From assembly GCA_016779165.1 (NCBI GenBank), contig JADHOE010000004.1, positions 1 through 55,045 on the forward strand: a stretch of DNA of 55,045 bases, in the 5' to 3' direction. The stretch's first letter is position 1. Each line of letters starts with the position of its first letter. Below are positions 42,771 to 50,251 of the stretch, one piece after another. The position numbers and the translations under genes were made by a program. The DNA comes from Candidatus Margulisiibacteriota bacterium (GTDB lineage: Bacteria > Margulisbacteria > Marinamargulisbacteria > UBA817). The notes under the pieces are model-generated. The model searched no databases and had not been told where the DNA came from. It saw nothing but the letters and a program-made list of their open reading frames with translations.

Positions 42771-44156
42771 ATGATTCTAATATGCGTTGCACTTGAAAAA
42801 GAAATTCCCAAGGAATTCAAAGAACAGTACCCCAATCATTGGTTCAGGTTATCGGGATTAAAATCGGGGCAGATCAATCAGATTAAGCACCAAGCAGTTA
42901 TTGTAGTTGTTACTGGTGTCGGCCAAAATGCACAGGATTCATTACGTTGGCTTCTTCAACATATTACGCCCAAAGAAATCATCAATATTGGGACTGCAGG
43001 ATCAACCACATTATCAAAACACCATTGGGTGATGTTGACCCAAGTCACTCATGAAATGACAACATTTCATTGCCATTACCAAACATCACTACCCATTCCC
43101 TACCATCAGTTTCCCCAAGCAGAAGGACGAACTGTGTCATCAATTTCTTATGCTGCACAAGGGGGTGCAATTGATATGGAAGCGTTTTTTTTGGCGGCTG
43201 TGTCACACGATCAAGGCATTACGTTTACGTCATTTAAATACATTACAGATGCCAATAATACAAATACTGAGTCAGATTTTAATGCATCTTTAACCTGCTT
43301 TCATTCCGAATTTTTAACATTGCTATCCTATTGCTTTGAACCCAGTACTGGCATATCCGTAATTATTCCAACCTTTAATCGACACCAATCGCTAACACGT
43401 GCATTAAATTCGGTTTTAAACCAATCACACCCTGCACAAGAAGTGCTTGTTGTTGATGATGGGTCTAACCCTGCCGTAACCAGTCCATCCAATCATGTCA
43501 ATGTGATTGCATTAACTAAAAACCATGGGGTATCTTACGCTCGAAACGTTGGCATAGCAGCATCCAAAGCGCCATGGCTTTGTTTTTTAGATTCGGATGA
43601 TGAATGGTCAACAAATCATTTAGAAACATTAAACAACCACATAATAGAGCACCCGTTATGCCGTTGGGCACAAACAGATGAGCAATGGATTCGAAATGGT
43701 CGTCCATTTAACAAAAAAAAGTACCATCAAAAGCCAAACGGTTGGGCATTTGAGCCATCCCTTCATCGATGCCTCGTTTCCCCATCCGCGGTAATGGTCC
43801 ATCGCCATTTATTCGATTGGTTTGGGACGTTTAATGAAGACTTACCCGCGTGCGAAGATTACGATTTATGGCTTCGACTGCTTCGATTTTTACCTGTAGG
43901 ATTTGCAAATGAAGTAACAATGACAAAATATGGTGGTCACTCTGATCAGTTATCGTCCATGCCGCTACTGGATAAATACCGTGTAAGAGTCTTGATTGCC
44001 CTTCACAGGGATGAACATGTTCCTCAACGTCGTAAACAAATTGAAACCATGCTTCAGTTTAAATTAAAGATATTATTGGATGGCGCAACCAAACGATATC
44101 AAACAACTGAAGTCGCAGAATACACGAAAATTATGCACGAAATTCAGCATCAATGA
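42771..44156 (+). CDS. Fusion of a nucleosidase-like domain and a GT2 glycosyltransferase
   Basis: Protein of 461 residues in two domains. Residues 1-190 have the purine-nucleosidase/phosphorylase fold: LICVALEKEIPKEF (Glu11 at the position of MTA/SAH nucleosidase Glu12), VVTGVGQNAQ, IINIGTAGS, IDMEAFFLA (Met136-Glu137, ribose contact) and KYITDANN (Asp160 like catalytic Asp197). Residues 195-461 form a GT-A glycosyltransferase 2 domain with ISVIIPTFNRHQSLTRAL, LVVDDGS (227-232), CFLDSDDEW, and a late ACEDYDLWLRLLR plus YGGHSDQLS. The first domain is about 40 residues shorter than stand-alone nucleosidases. It follows the MpaB-like gene by seven bases. Its stop abuts the stop of the convergent gene. 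Confidence 0.75.
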   Translation: MILICVALEKEIPKEFKEQYPNHWFRLSGLKSGQINQIKHQAVIVVVTGVGQNAQDSLRWLLQHITPKEIINIGTAGSTTLSKHHWVMLTQVTHEMTTFHCHYQTSLPIPYHQFPQAEGRTVSSISYAAQGGAIDMEAFFLAAVSHDQGITFTSFKYITDANNTNTESDFNASLTCFHSEFLTLLSYCFEPSTGISVIIPTFNRHQSLTRALNSVLNQSHPAQEVLVVDDGSNPAVTSPSNHVNVIALTKNHGVSYARNVGIAASKAPWLCFLDSDDEWSTNHLETLNNHIIEHPLCRWAQTDEQWIRNGRPFNKKKYHQKPNGWAFEPSLHRCLVSPSAVMVHRHLFDWFGTFNEDLPACEDYDLWLRLLRFLPVGFANEVTMTKYGGHSDQLSSMPLLDKYRVRVLIALHRDEHVPQRRKQIETMLQFKLKILLDGATKRYQTTEVAEYTKIMHEIQHQ

Positions 44157-44534
44157 TTACCCCAATGTAAGAACAATTGGCAATAAATACGCAAAAAATA
44201 AACCAATGGCATAAATAATAACACTAATCGTCCAAATCGTTTGGCTCCAATCTTTTGTTGAGTTGCACGTGGCGGCACTGTCCGGTTGGCATATTCCTTG
44301 TTGGGTGGAGAGAGCTAGTAATTTTGAGATCAACAAAAGTGCCCCTGCAAAAATAAACAGCCAAACTTTATGTTTTGATAACCAAATAAGCTGAGGGAAC
44401 ACTGATGTTAGGCTAGCAACGGCAGCACCCGCGCCAATCGCCACAAGCAATGCTGGAAGTGCGCAACAAAACAACGTAGAAGTGGACGCAAATAGGCTCA
44501 AAAAAGGGGTGATTTTTTTAAAAAAAGATGGCAT
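44157..44534 (-). CDS. MerT-like small membrane protein
   Basis: Protein of 125 residues with three or four hydrophobic helices. Near the N-terminus LFASTSTLFCCALPALLVAIG has the vicinal Cys-Cys in a helix that marks mercuric-transport-like (MerT) proteins. A loop with ICQPDSAATC supplies two more Cys, as in MerT. Its context, directly after an HMA-domain protein (TAATG overlap), supports metal transport. Since no merA is present, the metal may be something other than mercury. Last gene of a three-gene unit. Confidence 0.6.
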   Translation of the reverse strand: MPSFFKKITPFLSLFASTSTLFCCALPALLVAIGAGAAVASLTSVFPQLIWLSKHKVWLFIFAGALLLISKLLALSTQQGICQPDSAATCNSTKDWSQTIWTISVIIYAIGLFFAYLLPIVLTLG

Positions 44535-44965
44535 TACTTTGTTGTTGCCTTGCTTTTATTGTTGCGCGTAATGCGGCCGACGGTATAGCCAGAATCTGTT
44601 ATTATGGTTTTAATATCGTTGTCTTGAATATGTTGATCTACCTTCAGATTCAGCCGAACACTTGATGCATCTAAGTTGACATGGACATCATCAATTGCTG
44701 GGTGTCGCTCAAATGATTTTTGAATCCCATGGGCGCAAAATGAGCAGACCATGCCTGTGACTTCAATATCAACATCATACGTTTTTGTCGAATTGACAAC
44801 AGGTCCAGCTTCCTTAACATTTGAATGAAGCTTTGCCTTCTTTTTTGTATGAGAGTGTTGCTCCATGGCATGAGTCTGGGTTGGTGGCGTTGGGTTTGTT
44901 TCCATTGCCGTAGCATTTCCGCTTAACAGCCCAATAATGATAGCTATTGCAAATAAATAATTCAT
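44534..44965 (-). CDS. Secreted HMA-domain metal-binding protein (MerP-like)
   Basis: Protein of 143 residues with signal peptide MNYLFAIAIIIGLLSGNATA. A His/Lys-rich linker (HAMEQHSHTKKKAKLHS) precedes a heavy-metal-associated domain of about 70 residues (VDIEVTGMVCSFCAHGIQK, metal ligands in CSFC). Its ferredoxin-like fold continues HVNLDASSVRLNLKV and IITDSGYTVGRI. MerP and CopZ relatives bind one soft metal ion at CxxC; the His-rich linker may add sites. AAAAGGAG lies about seven bases before the ATG. It sits between the barrel-like gene and the MerT-like gene. Confidence 0.8.
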   Translation of the reverse strand: MNYLFAIAIIIGLLSGNATAMETNPTPPTQTHAMEQHSHTKKKAKLHSNVKEAGPVVNSTKTYDVDIEVTGMVCSFCAHGIQKSFERHPAIDDVHVNLDASSVRLNLKVDQHIQDNDIKTIITDSGYTVGRITRNNKSKATTK

Positions 44966-44979
44966 TGATTAACTCCTTT

Positions 44980-45621
44980 TTAAAAATGTATCATGCTGGT
45001 TATTAAAAAATCGTTCCTTAAGTTGGTACCAAATTCAACTAAGATATTGCCCTTAAAAAGGCGAATAACTGGCATCACACTTGCAGTTGATGTACGATAA
45101 TCGTTGTAGCTCGTCAACTGAAGCATGAGCCAAGTATGAATATCATCATAATCACCAATATATGGGGCTATTCCAAGCCTAATTTCGCCCATTTTTACGT
45201 TATGGATTGTGGTATTCGAAAAAGGACCACTAAATAGCTCATGGTAATTGGCCATAAATAAATACCGACGGGTTTCCCAATCAAATTGACCACCAAGGTG
45301 CATAATCATTGGTTGAGTTTTTAATAAATGATCAACCCCAATTCCAAAAAAACCATAAATATTTGATTGAACGCCTACTCCGTTGAATCGTTTTATTAGA
45401 TGGTTAGATTGAACCATTAGCCAGTGATCATACCGAGTCGTAATTTCATGAACACCAACTGATTGGTGATTGGATATGCTTACGTGTGCCTTGCTATGTT
45501 GGACATTTGATCCTAACCTAACGCTAAACACCCGTCCACCTTTCCAAATTACTGGGTGTGCCATGGCTTGGACATTAATCATAACACCCAAAAGAAATGT
45601 ATAAAAGCAGGTGTACTTCAC
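44980..45621 (-). CDS. Predicted outer-membrane protein heading the metal operon
   Basis: Protein of 213 residues, no family recognised. Signal peptide KYTCFYTFLLGVMINVQAMA, then HPVIWKGGRVFSVRLGSN. The body alternates polar and aromatic residues (GVGVQSNIYGFFGIGVDHL, RRYLFMANYHELFSGPF, GEIRLGIAPYIGDYDD) and it ends FLITSMIHF, with terminal Phe, as in outer-membrane barrels. I take GTG 45621 because TATAGT lies five bases before it; a TTG one codon upstream and an ATG at 45582 are alternatives. The HMA gene follows after 14 bases. An outer-membrane partner for metal passage is a reasonable guess from context only. Confidence 0.55.
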   Translation of the reverse strand: MKYTCFYTFLLGVMINVQAMAHPVIWKGGRVFSVRLGSNVQHSKAHVSISNHQSVGVHEITTRYDHWLMVQSNHLIKRFNGVGVQSNIYGFFGIGVDHLLKTQPMIMHLGGQFDWETRRYLFMANYHELFSGPFSNTTIHNVKMGEIRLGIAPYIGDYDDIHTWLMLQLTSYNDYRTSTASVMPVIRLFKGNILVEFGTNLRNDFLITSMIHF

Positions 45622-45626
45622 CAAAA

Positions 45627-45632
45627 CACTAT
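45627..45632 (-). promoter_or_regulatory. -10 hexamer before the metal operon
   Basis: TATAGT on the minus strand, five bases before the GTG start at 45621. This would make the first gene leaderless and is the reason for choosing GTG. Confidence 0.35.
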
Positions 45633-45699
45633 ATATTAACCATGCTAATTTTGGCCAGGGCCACTGTTTGATGCATCCGTAGGGTTGTGCAATACTTGA

Positions 45700-46614
45700 A
45701 TGATGATGTTAAGTTCAGCAGTAGACGCGTTTAATAATGCCTACGGGTCTTGGCAAATGGATAGTGTTTCTGACACCTTATTAAACAGTATTCAATCCCA
45801 CGGCATTTTAGTGCCAATTTCATGTATTAAAACAGACGATTCCCTTACCATTATCGACGGATTCAAGCGGTTTCGTGCAGCTAAGCACCTTAAAATAACG
45901 CATATCCCCTATGCTGTTGTAACCACAGACCTGCCACCAGAAACCTTAATTTTTAACTTGCATCAATCTCAAGTATGTTCATCAGCAATGCACAAAATTC
46001 GTTTCCTTAGCGCGTTAAAATGTACCATCGATTCCGAACACATGAGCATGGTTGGCTTGCCCTATTACTCACACATTAAAAAAGATATTGCTAAGATTAC
46101 TGCTTTACCCGAATCAGCACAGTTATTTTTGCATCAAAAAGGATTTTCTTTAAAAGAAATGGTGAACCTTATCCACCATTCACCAGATGTGTTTCTTACT
46201 GTATTGGCATCTGATCCCTTTTTTAATTTTAGTAAACGCACATTGGATCATGTGGTATTGAGCATTATCAATTTAATGAAACGCCATCAATTAACCATTC
46301 AACAGATTTTTAGCCAAACCCAATACTCTGAGATTATGAACAAAGACATAACCGCATCCCAACGGTTGACTCAATGGGTTGCATGCATCAACCAATGTGA
46401 AAACCCCACCCTTTTGGCTCACCAAAGCAGCATACATGATGCCTTGAACAAGATTGAACTCCCAGCGAAACTTACCTTTGATACCACATTGGAACATGCG
46501 GGAGTTACCATTCAAACCACCATCAACTCCGAAAAAGAATTAAGCGATTTTACCAGTGCTTTATCAAACACAAGATTAAAGAAACAGTTGTTGCACGCAG
46601 TATCATTAACATGA
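45700..46614 (+). CDS. ParB-like (ParB/sulfiredoxin fold) protein
   Basis: Protein of 304 residues. The N-terminal 90 residues resemble a ParB nuclease/CTPase domain: LLNSIQSHGILVPISCIK, then LTIIDGFKRFRAAKHLKIT (the GxxRxxA motif) and HIPYAVVTTDLPPE. The remaining 210 residues are helical and include KITALPESAQLFLHQKGFSL, which could be the helix-turn-helix region of a ParB-like protein. No parA, origin or parS site is seen. The stop overlaps the start of the radical SAM gene by four bases (ATGA), so the two proteins are translationally coupled and probably work together. Three consecutive ATG codons begin the gene; the first is used here. Confidence 0.7.
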   Translation: MMMLSSAVDAFNNAYGSWQMDSVSDTLLNSIQSHGILVPISCIKTDDSLTIIDGFKRFRAAKHLKITHIPYAVVTTDLPPETLIFNLHQSQVCSSAMHKIRFLSALKCTIDSEHMSMVGLPYYSHIKKDIAKITALPESAQLFLHQKGFSLKEMVNLIHHSPDVFLTVLASDPFFNFSKRTLDHVVLSIINLMKRHQLTIQQIFSQTQYSEIMNKDITASQRLTQWVACINQCENPTLLAHQSSIHDALNKIELPAKLTFDTTLEHAGVTIQTTINSEKELSDFTSALSNTRLKKQLLHAVSLT

Positions 46615-47636
46615 CAAACTCATACTACAGAGACGGTAAAAAAAAGGTTGACTTTGTTCCCTATAAAGGGGAAAAAATGGACACATGTGCCACCATTCAC
46701 GATGAATATGTATGTTGCAATGTCAAAGTATTAAAGTCAGTTAGCAATTGCCCATTTGATTGCAGTTATTGTTTTTTGCAAAACTACCTAACCAACCCTC
46801 AATTAGAGGTTGTGGATGACATTACCCGATTAATGCAAGAAATTGAAATCAAAACAACCGCTCAGCCTTGGCGTTTTTTTAGAATCGGCACTTGGGAATT
46901 GGGCGACTCACTGGCCTTAGAAGAACAAACGGGTCAAGCAAAACAACTCATTGAACACTTTAAAGATATTCCAAATGCCGTGTTGGAGTTAAAAACAAAG
47001 TCCAATGTGGTGGACCCAATATTAGATTGTGTTCATCACCAAAAAACCGTTGTATCCTGGTCAATGAATACCCCTTTCATTATTGATACCGAAGAACATA
47101 AGACCGCATCGTTTGATGAACGAATAACTGCAATAAAAAAAGTAGTGGATGCCGGGTACTTGGTTGGGCTTCATTTTGACCCAATGATTCTGTACTCAGA
47201 CTGGAAGCAAGATTATCTTAAATGCCTGGATGCATGTCGAAATGTATTACCGCCAGAACATGTTGCTTGGATATCCATTGGGTCACTGCGGTTTAACCCA
47301 GAACAAAAACGTTTGATTGAAAATAACTTTCGTGGCTCAGACATCACCTGCCAGGAAATGGTCAAAGGGTCTGATAATAAAATGCGGTATGTAAAGCCAA
47401 TGCGTATTCAAATGTACCAGCACATGATGGCCAATATTCGACGCCTTTGGGGGGAAAATGCATTTGTTTACTTATGCATGGAGCGTTGGGATATCTGGGA
47501 TAAAGTCATGGATATCCAACCCAGAAGCATCGGTGAGCTGGATTTCATGTTTGCAGATTATTTTCATACAACATTTCCTACCATAAACCCACAAATTCCA
47601 AACATCGATCTTTATAAAAAATATCAGTCAACATAA
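46611..47636 (+). CDS. Spore-photoproduct-lyase-family radical SAM enzyme
   Basis: Protein of 341 residues related to SplB, which repairs UV-made thymine dimers of spores. The radical SAM cluster is CPFDCSYC (Cys47, 51, 54; CxxxCxxC). Family landmarks include FFRIGTWELGDSLALE, VLELKTKSNVVDPIL, VVSWSMNTPFIIDTEEHKTA, SFDERITAIKKVVDAGYLVG, LHFDPMILYSDWKQDYL and VYLCMERWDIWDKVM. Nothing here suggests sporulation, so it represents the SPL-like group of non-sporeformers, whose substrate is largely unstudied. Overlaps the ParB-like gene by four bases. A terminator-like hairpin follows the stop. Confidence 0.82.
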   Translation: MTNSYYRDGKKKVDFVPYKGEKMDTCATIHDEYVCCNVKVLKSVSNCPFDCSYCFLQNYLTNPQLEVVDDITRLMQEIEIKTTAQPWRFFRIGTWELGDSLALEEQTGQAKQLIEHFKDIPNAVLELKTKSNVVDPILDCVHHQKTVVSWSMNTPFIIDTEEHKTASFDERITAIKKVVDAGYLVGLHFDPMILYSDWKQDYLKCLDACRNVLPPEHVAWISIGSLRFNPEQKRLIENNFRGSDITCQEMVKGSDNKMRYVKPMRIQMYQHMMANIRRLWGENAFVYLCMERWDIWDKVMDIQPRSIGELDFMFADYFHTTFPTINPQIPNIDLYKKYQST

Positions 47637-47640
47637 ACCT

Positions 47641-47667
47641 AACACAGTTGGATGGTTTGTGTTTTTT
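47641..47667 (+). terminator. Probable intrinsic terminator after the radical SAM gene
   Basis: AACACA (47641-47646), 11-base loop, TGTGTT (47658-47663), then TTTT. It starts four bases after the stop codon. The stem is short, so confidence is moderate. Confidence 0.4.
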
Positions 47668-47682
47668 CGGCATGGCAAATTG

Positions 47683-47985
47683 TTACCGGACGTATTTAAA
47701 GATATCGTTTAATAACTTTTCGTAGGTTTCATCGCGCTTATCTTGGTTGGTTGAAATAAGCCCCTTTGACATTGAATCTTGCATGTGGGTCTTAATAAGC
47801 ATTTTCATTACCATTCGAAGAGCTTCATAGCTTGCTGTAATTTGAATCATAATATCCTCTACGGATCGATCATCATCAACCATTCCGGATATCCCACGAA
47901 TTCGACCTTCAATGCGTTTTAATTTATCGATTAGGCTTTTTTTATCTTCTTTTGTTATGGTGTCCGTCATGTATGCTAGTGTCAT
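47683..47985 (-). CDS. CsoR/RcnR/FrmR-family regulator lacking the cysteine ligands
   Basis: All-helical DNA-binding protein of 100 residues (DUF156). DKLKRIEGRIRGISGMVDDD is the family's signature helix, followed by DIMIQITASYEALRMVM and LIKTHMQDSM. In copper-sensing CsoR the ligands are Cys36, His61 and Cys65. Here the first Cys is Val42, His67 is kept, and the last Cys is Ser71, so a thiol-based metal or formaldehyde response is unlikely. The ATG at 47985 has AGGAG seven bases upstream. It sits between the SPL gene (convergent) and a glycosyltransferase gene. It may regulate the metal operon at 44-45.6 kb, but no operator is evident. Confidence 0.85.
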   Translation of the reverse strand: MTLAYMTDTITKEDKKSLIDKLKRIEGRIRGISGMVDDDRSVEDIMIQITASYEALRMVMKMLIKTHMQDSMSKGLISTNQDKRDETYEKLLNDIFKYVR

Positions 47986-48044
47986 TATTTATCTCCTATT
48001 GCCAATGGTATTAGTGTAACAAACCAGTGGGTGTTTTTCATTCA

Positions 48045-49184
48045 TTATTGTGCTTGATTGCACATATCCAAATAAAGGGACTCGAGCCGCTTTCCAGTTT
48101 CAAGGTATGAATATGATCTTCCGACATCTTTTGAATAATTAGAGTAATCCAGGCGACGGCTTGTATTTCGAATCAGTGACAATGCAGCATTGGCATATTC
48201 ATTCAGATCTTCATTGGTTAAAATGCCGGACTTTAAATGATGGACCACATTTTTTATGCCCATTTCATTTAATCCAACCACAGGTGTCCCACACATCATG
48301 GCTTCGACAGCCGTTAACCCCTGGGTTTCAGTTTTTGATGGAAACAACATAATATCTGCAGCGTGATATGCCTTAAAAACATCACATTTGTCCAAATACC
48401 CTGTAAAGGTTACATGGTTAGATAACCCTAAGTCATCCACTTTTTTTTCAGAGCTTTTTCGTTCAGGGCCGTCGCCAATGATTGTTAGATAAACATTGGG
48501 TTCTTCCATACGAATTTTGTGAAAGGCGTCAATTAAAAAAGCAATGTTTTTCTCAAGCCCAACCCGACCAACAAACAGGCAATTTATTGACTTTTGTTTC
48601 ATAAATGATTGCTTAAATAAATCAATTTCTTTATCCGTGGGTTGATAAGGATTGATGCCACTGGGAAGGGTAATTAGTTCATGCCGAATGTTATATGAAT
48701 CCAATAACGCTTTCATTTCATTTGTCGGCACAATAATTTTATCGCAAGCATTGCAAAACCGTTGTGATTCCTTTTTTGCAAATTTATACACCCATTTTTC
48801 AGGTAGAATTGGCACATAGTGCAAGTATTTTTCAAAGTAGGTGTGGTAGGTATGCACCACAGGCACCCCACATTTTTTTGCAATTTTTAGCCCAATATTT
48901 CCCATAGTAAATGGTGTATGAATATGGATAACATCCAGTTTTAAGGCCTCAATTTGTTTTAGTTTCGATTGAAATGGCAGAACAAGTCGGTATTCGTTCT
49001 GAAATGGGTATACAACAGAGGGAAAACGCCACACCGTGCTGGTGGACGTTACTTTGGGTTTAACGTTTGGGCAAAACACAATCACCTCATGTTTTGGGGT
49101 AAGGTAATCAATGGACGCCTGAATGCTGGTAACAACGCCATTAATTTGAGGAAAGTAGGTATCTGTGAATATGCCAATTTTCAT
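48045..49184 (-). CDS. GT4 glycosyltransferase, diacylglycerol-glucosyltransferase-like
   Basis: GT-B enzyme of 379 residues. The N-terminal domain opens KIGIFTDTYFPQINGVVTSI, the form seen in diacylglycerol glucosyltransferases and mannosyl-lipid enzymes, with VIHIHTPFTMGNIGLKIA and VPVVHTYHTYFEKYLHY. The donor domain has LFVGRVGLEKNIAFLIDAF and the E-x7-E motif in SKTETQGLTAVEAMMCGTPV. Substrates are inferred from general similarity. It is divergent from a second GT4 gene with 59 bases between the ATGs. TATAAT lies eight bases before the ATG and there is no ribosome site. Confidence 0.8.
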   Translation of the reverse strand: MKIGIFTDTYFPQINGVVTSIQASIDYLTPKHEVIVFCPNVKPKVTSTSTVWRFPSVVYPFQNEYRLVLPFQSKLKQIEALKLDVIHIHTPFTMGNIGLKIAKKCGVPVVHTYHTYFEKYLHYVPILPEKWVYKFAKKESQRFCNACDKIIVPTNEMKALLDSYNIRHELITLPSGINPYQPTDKEIDLFKQSFMKQKSINCLFVGRVGLEKNIAFLIDAFHKIRMEEPNVYLTIIGDGPERKSSEKKVDDLGLSNHVTFTGYLDKCDVFKAYHAADIMLFPSKTETQGLTAVEAMMCGTPVVGLNEMGIKNVVHHLKSGILTNEDLNEYANAALSLIRNTSRRLDYSNYSKDVGRSYSYLETGKRLESLYLDMCNQAQ

Positions 49185-49192
49185 ATTTTTTA

Positions 49193-49198
49193 ATTATA
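49193..49198 (-). promoter_or_regulatory. -10 hexamer before the minus-strand GT4 gene
   Basis: TATAAT on the minus strand, eight bases before the ATG at 49184, in an otherwise all A/T stretch. It predicts a near-leaderless mRNA. Confidence 0.45.
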
Positions 49199-49243
49199 TT
49201 TTTTTTACTTAAATCTGTGTAGTTATTATTGTATAGTTGTTGT

Positions 49244-50251
49244 ATGAAAAAATTAAATATTTATGTTATTGCTGAGTCGTTTGTTGGTGAAGCTAACGGT
49301 GTTACAACCGCCATTCTTGAATTATTTGAGTCACTAAAAAAAAGCGATTCATTTAACGTTGTTGATTCGCCAAATGATGCCGATATCATTCATGCACATA
49401 CCATTGGACTGGACTATGTATTTAAGTCATTTAAATACAAGAAAAAAATGGTGGTATCCGCACATGTCGTGCCAGATTCCTTCATTGGCAGTTTAATTTT
49501 AAGTGAGTTGTGGCGCCCCATCGCAAAACAATACTTAAAATATGTATACAATCGATCAAAGGAAGTCATTGCGGTATCCCCAGTGGTAAAAACTGAGCTT
49601 GAGGCTATCGGTGTAAGATCAAAAATTCATGTGCTATGCAATAGTGTTAACCGACAAAAGTTTAGCCAATCAAATGAATTAAGAGCCACATTCAGAAAAA
49701 AGTTAAACCTAACCAATGAGTTTGTTGTGACATGTGTTGGGCAAATTCAACCAAGAAAAGGAATCTATGACTTTATTGATACAGCAAAAAAATGCCCTGA
49801 CATTACATTCGTTTGGGTGGGTGGCACACCATTTAAAGGGTTAACGGCTGAATATAAAAAATTGCAAACAGTTGTAAAGGACGCTCCTAAAAACATTATT
49901 TTTACTGGGATTGTCGATTTTGATGACATGCCGGGCTATTATGCCATGTCCGATGTCTTTTTTATGCCAAGTTTTCAGGAAAATTTTGCATTTGCTACCA
50001 TTGAAGCCAGTTCGGTTAAGCTTCCATTGGTGCTTCGTGACAACGTTGAGTACCCATCTTCCTTGTTTACCCATTACCTTAAAGGTAAAAACGCGGATGA
50101 ATTTTCAGCCATTATTTCAAAATTGTATCAAGATTCTGACCACTTCAATCACTGGCAAAATGAATCTGAAACGTTGGCCAGCAAATACTCTTTGGATGCC
50201 TACATGATCAATCTTAAAAATATTTATGAGGGGTTATTGAATAAGGTTTGA
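49244..50251 (+). CDS. GT4 glycosyltransferase, second of a divergent pair
   Basis: Protein of 335 residues from the ATG at 49244; the frame opens at a TTG five codons earlier. LNIYVIAESFVGEANGVTTA resembles the start of glycolipid glycosyltransferases that add a second sugar to glucosyl-diacylglycerol. Other markers: DIIHAHTIGLDYVF, VVSAHVVPDSFIGSL, VIAVSPVVKTEL, TCVGQIQPRKGIYDFIDTA and the E-x7-E pair in FQENFAFATIEASSVKLPLV. A two-step glycolipid pathway with its divergent neighbour is an inference. Its last 28 bases overlap the convergent glycosidase gene. Confidence 0.72.
   Translation: MKKLNIYVIAESFVGEANGVTTAILELFESLKKSDSFNVVDSPNDADIIHAHTIGLDYVFKSFKYKKKMVVSAHVVPDSFIGSLILSELWRPIAKQYLKYVYNRSKEVIAVSPVVKTELEAIGVRSKIHVLCNSVNRQKFSQSNELRATFRKKLNLTNEFVVTCVGQIQPRKGIYDFIDTAKKCPDITFVWVGGTPFKGLTAEYKKLQTVVKDAPKNIIFTGIVDFDDMPGYYAMSDVFFMPSFQENFAFATIEASSVKLPLVLRDNVEYPSSLFTHYLKGKNADEFSAIISKLYQDSDHFNHWQNESETLASKYSLDAYMINLKNIYEGLLNKV

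Noticed and set aside
44157-44965. Complete mercury-resistance operon
   Set aside because: No merA, merR or mer-type operator is present; only MerT/MerP-like components are visible.
45700-46614. Chromosome-partition ParB with nearby origin
   Set aside because: No parA partner, no parS-like 16-bp palindrome and no DnaA-box cluster were seen; the gene is coupled to a radical SAM enzyme instead.
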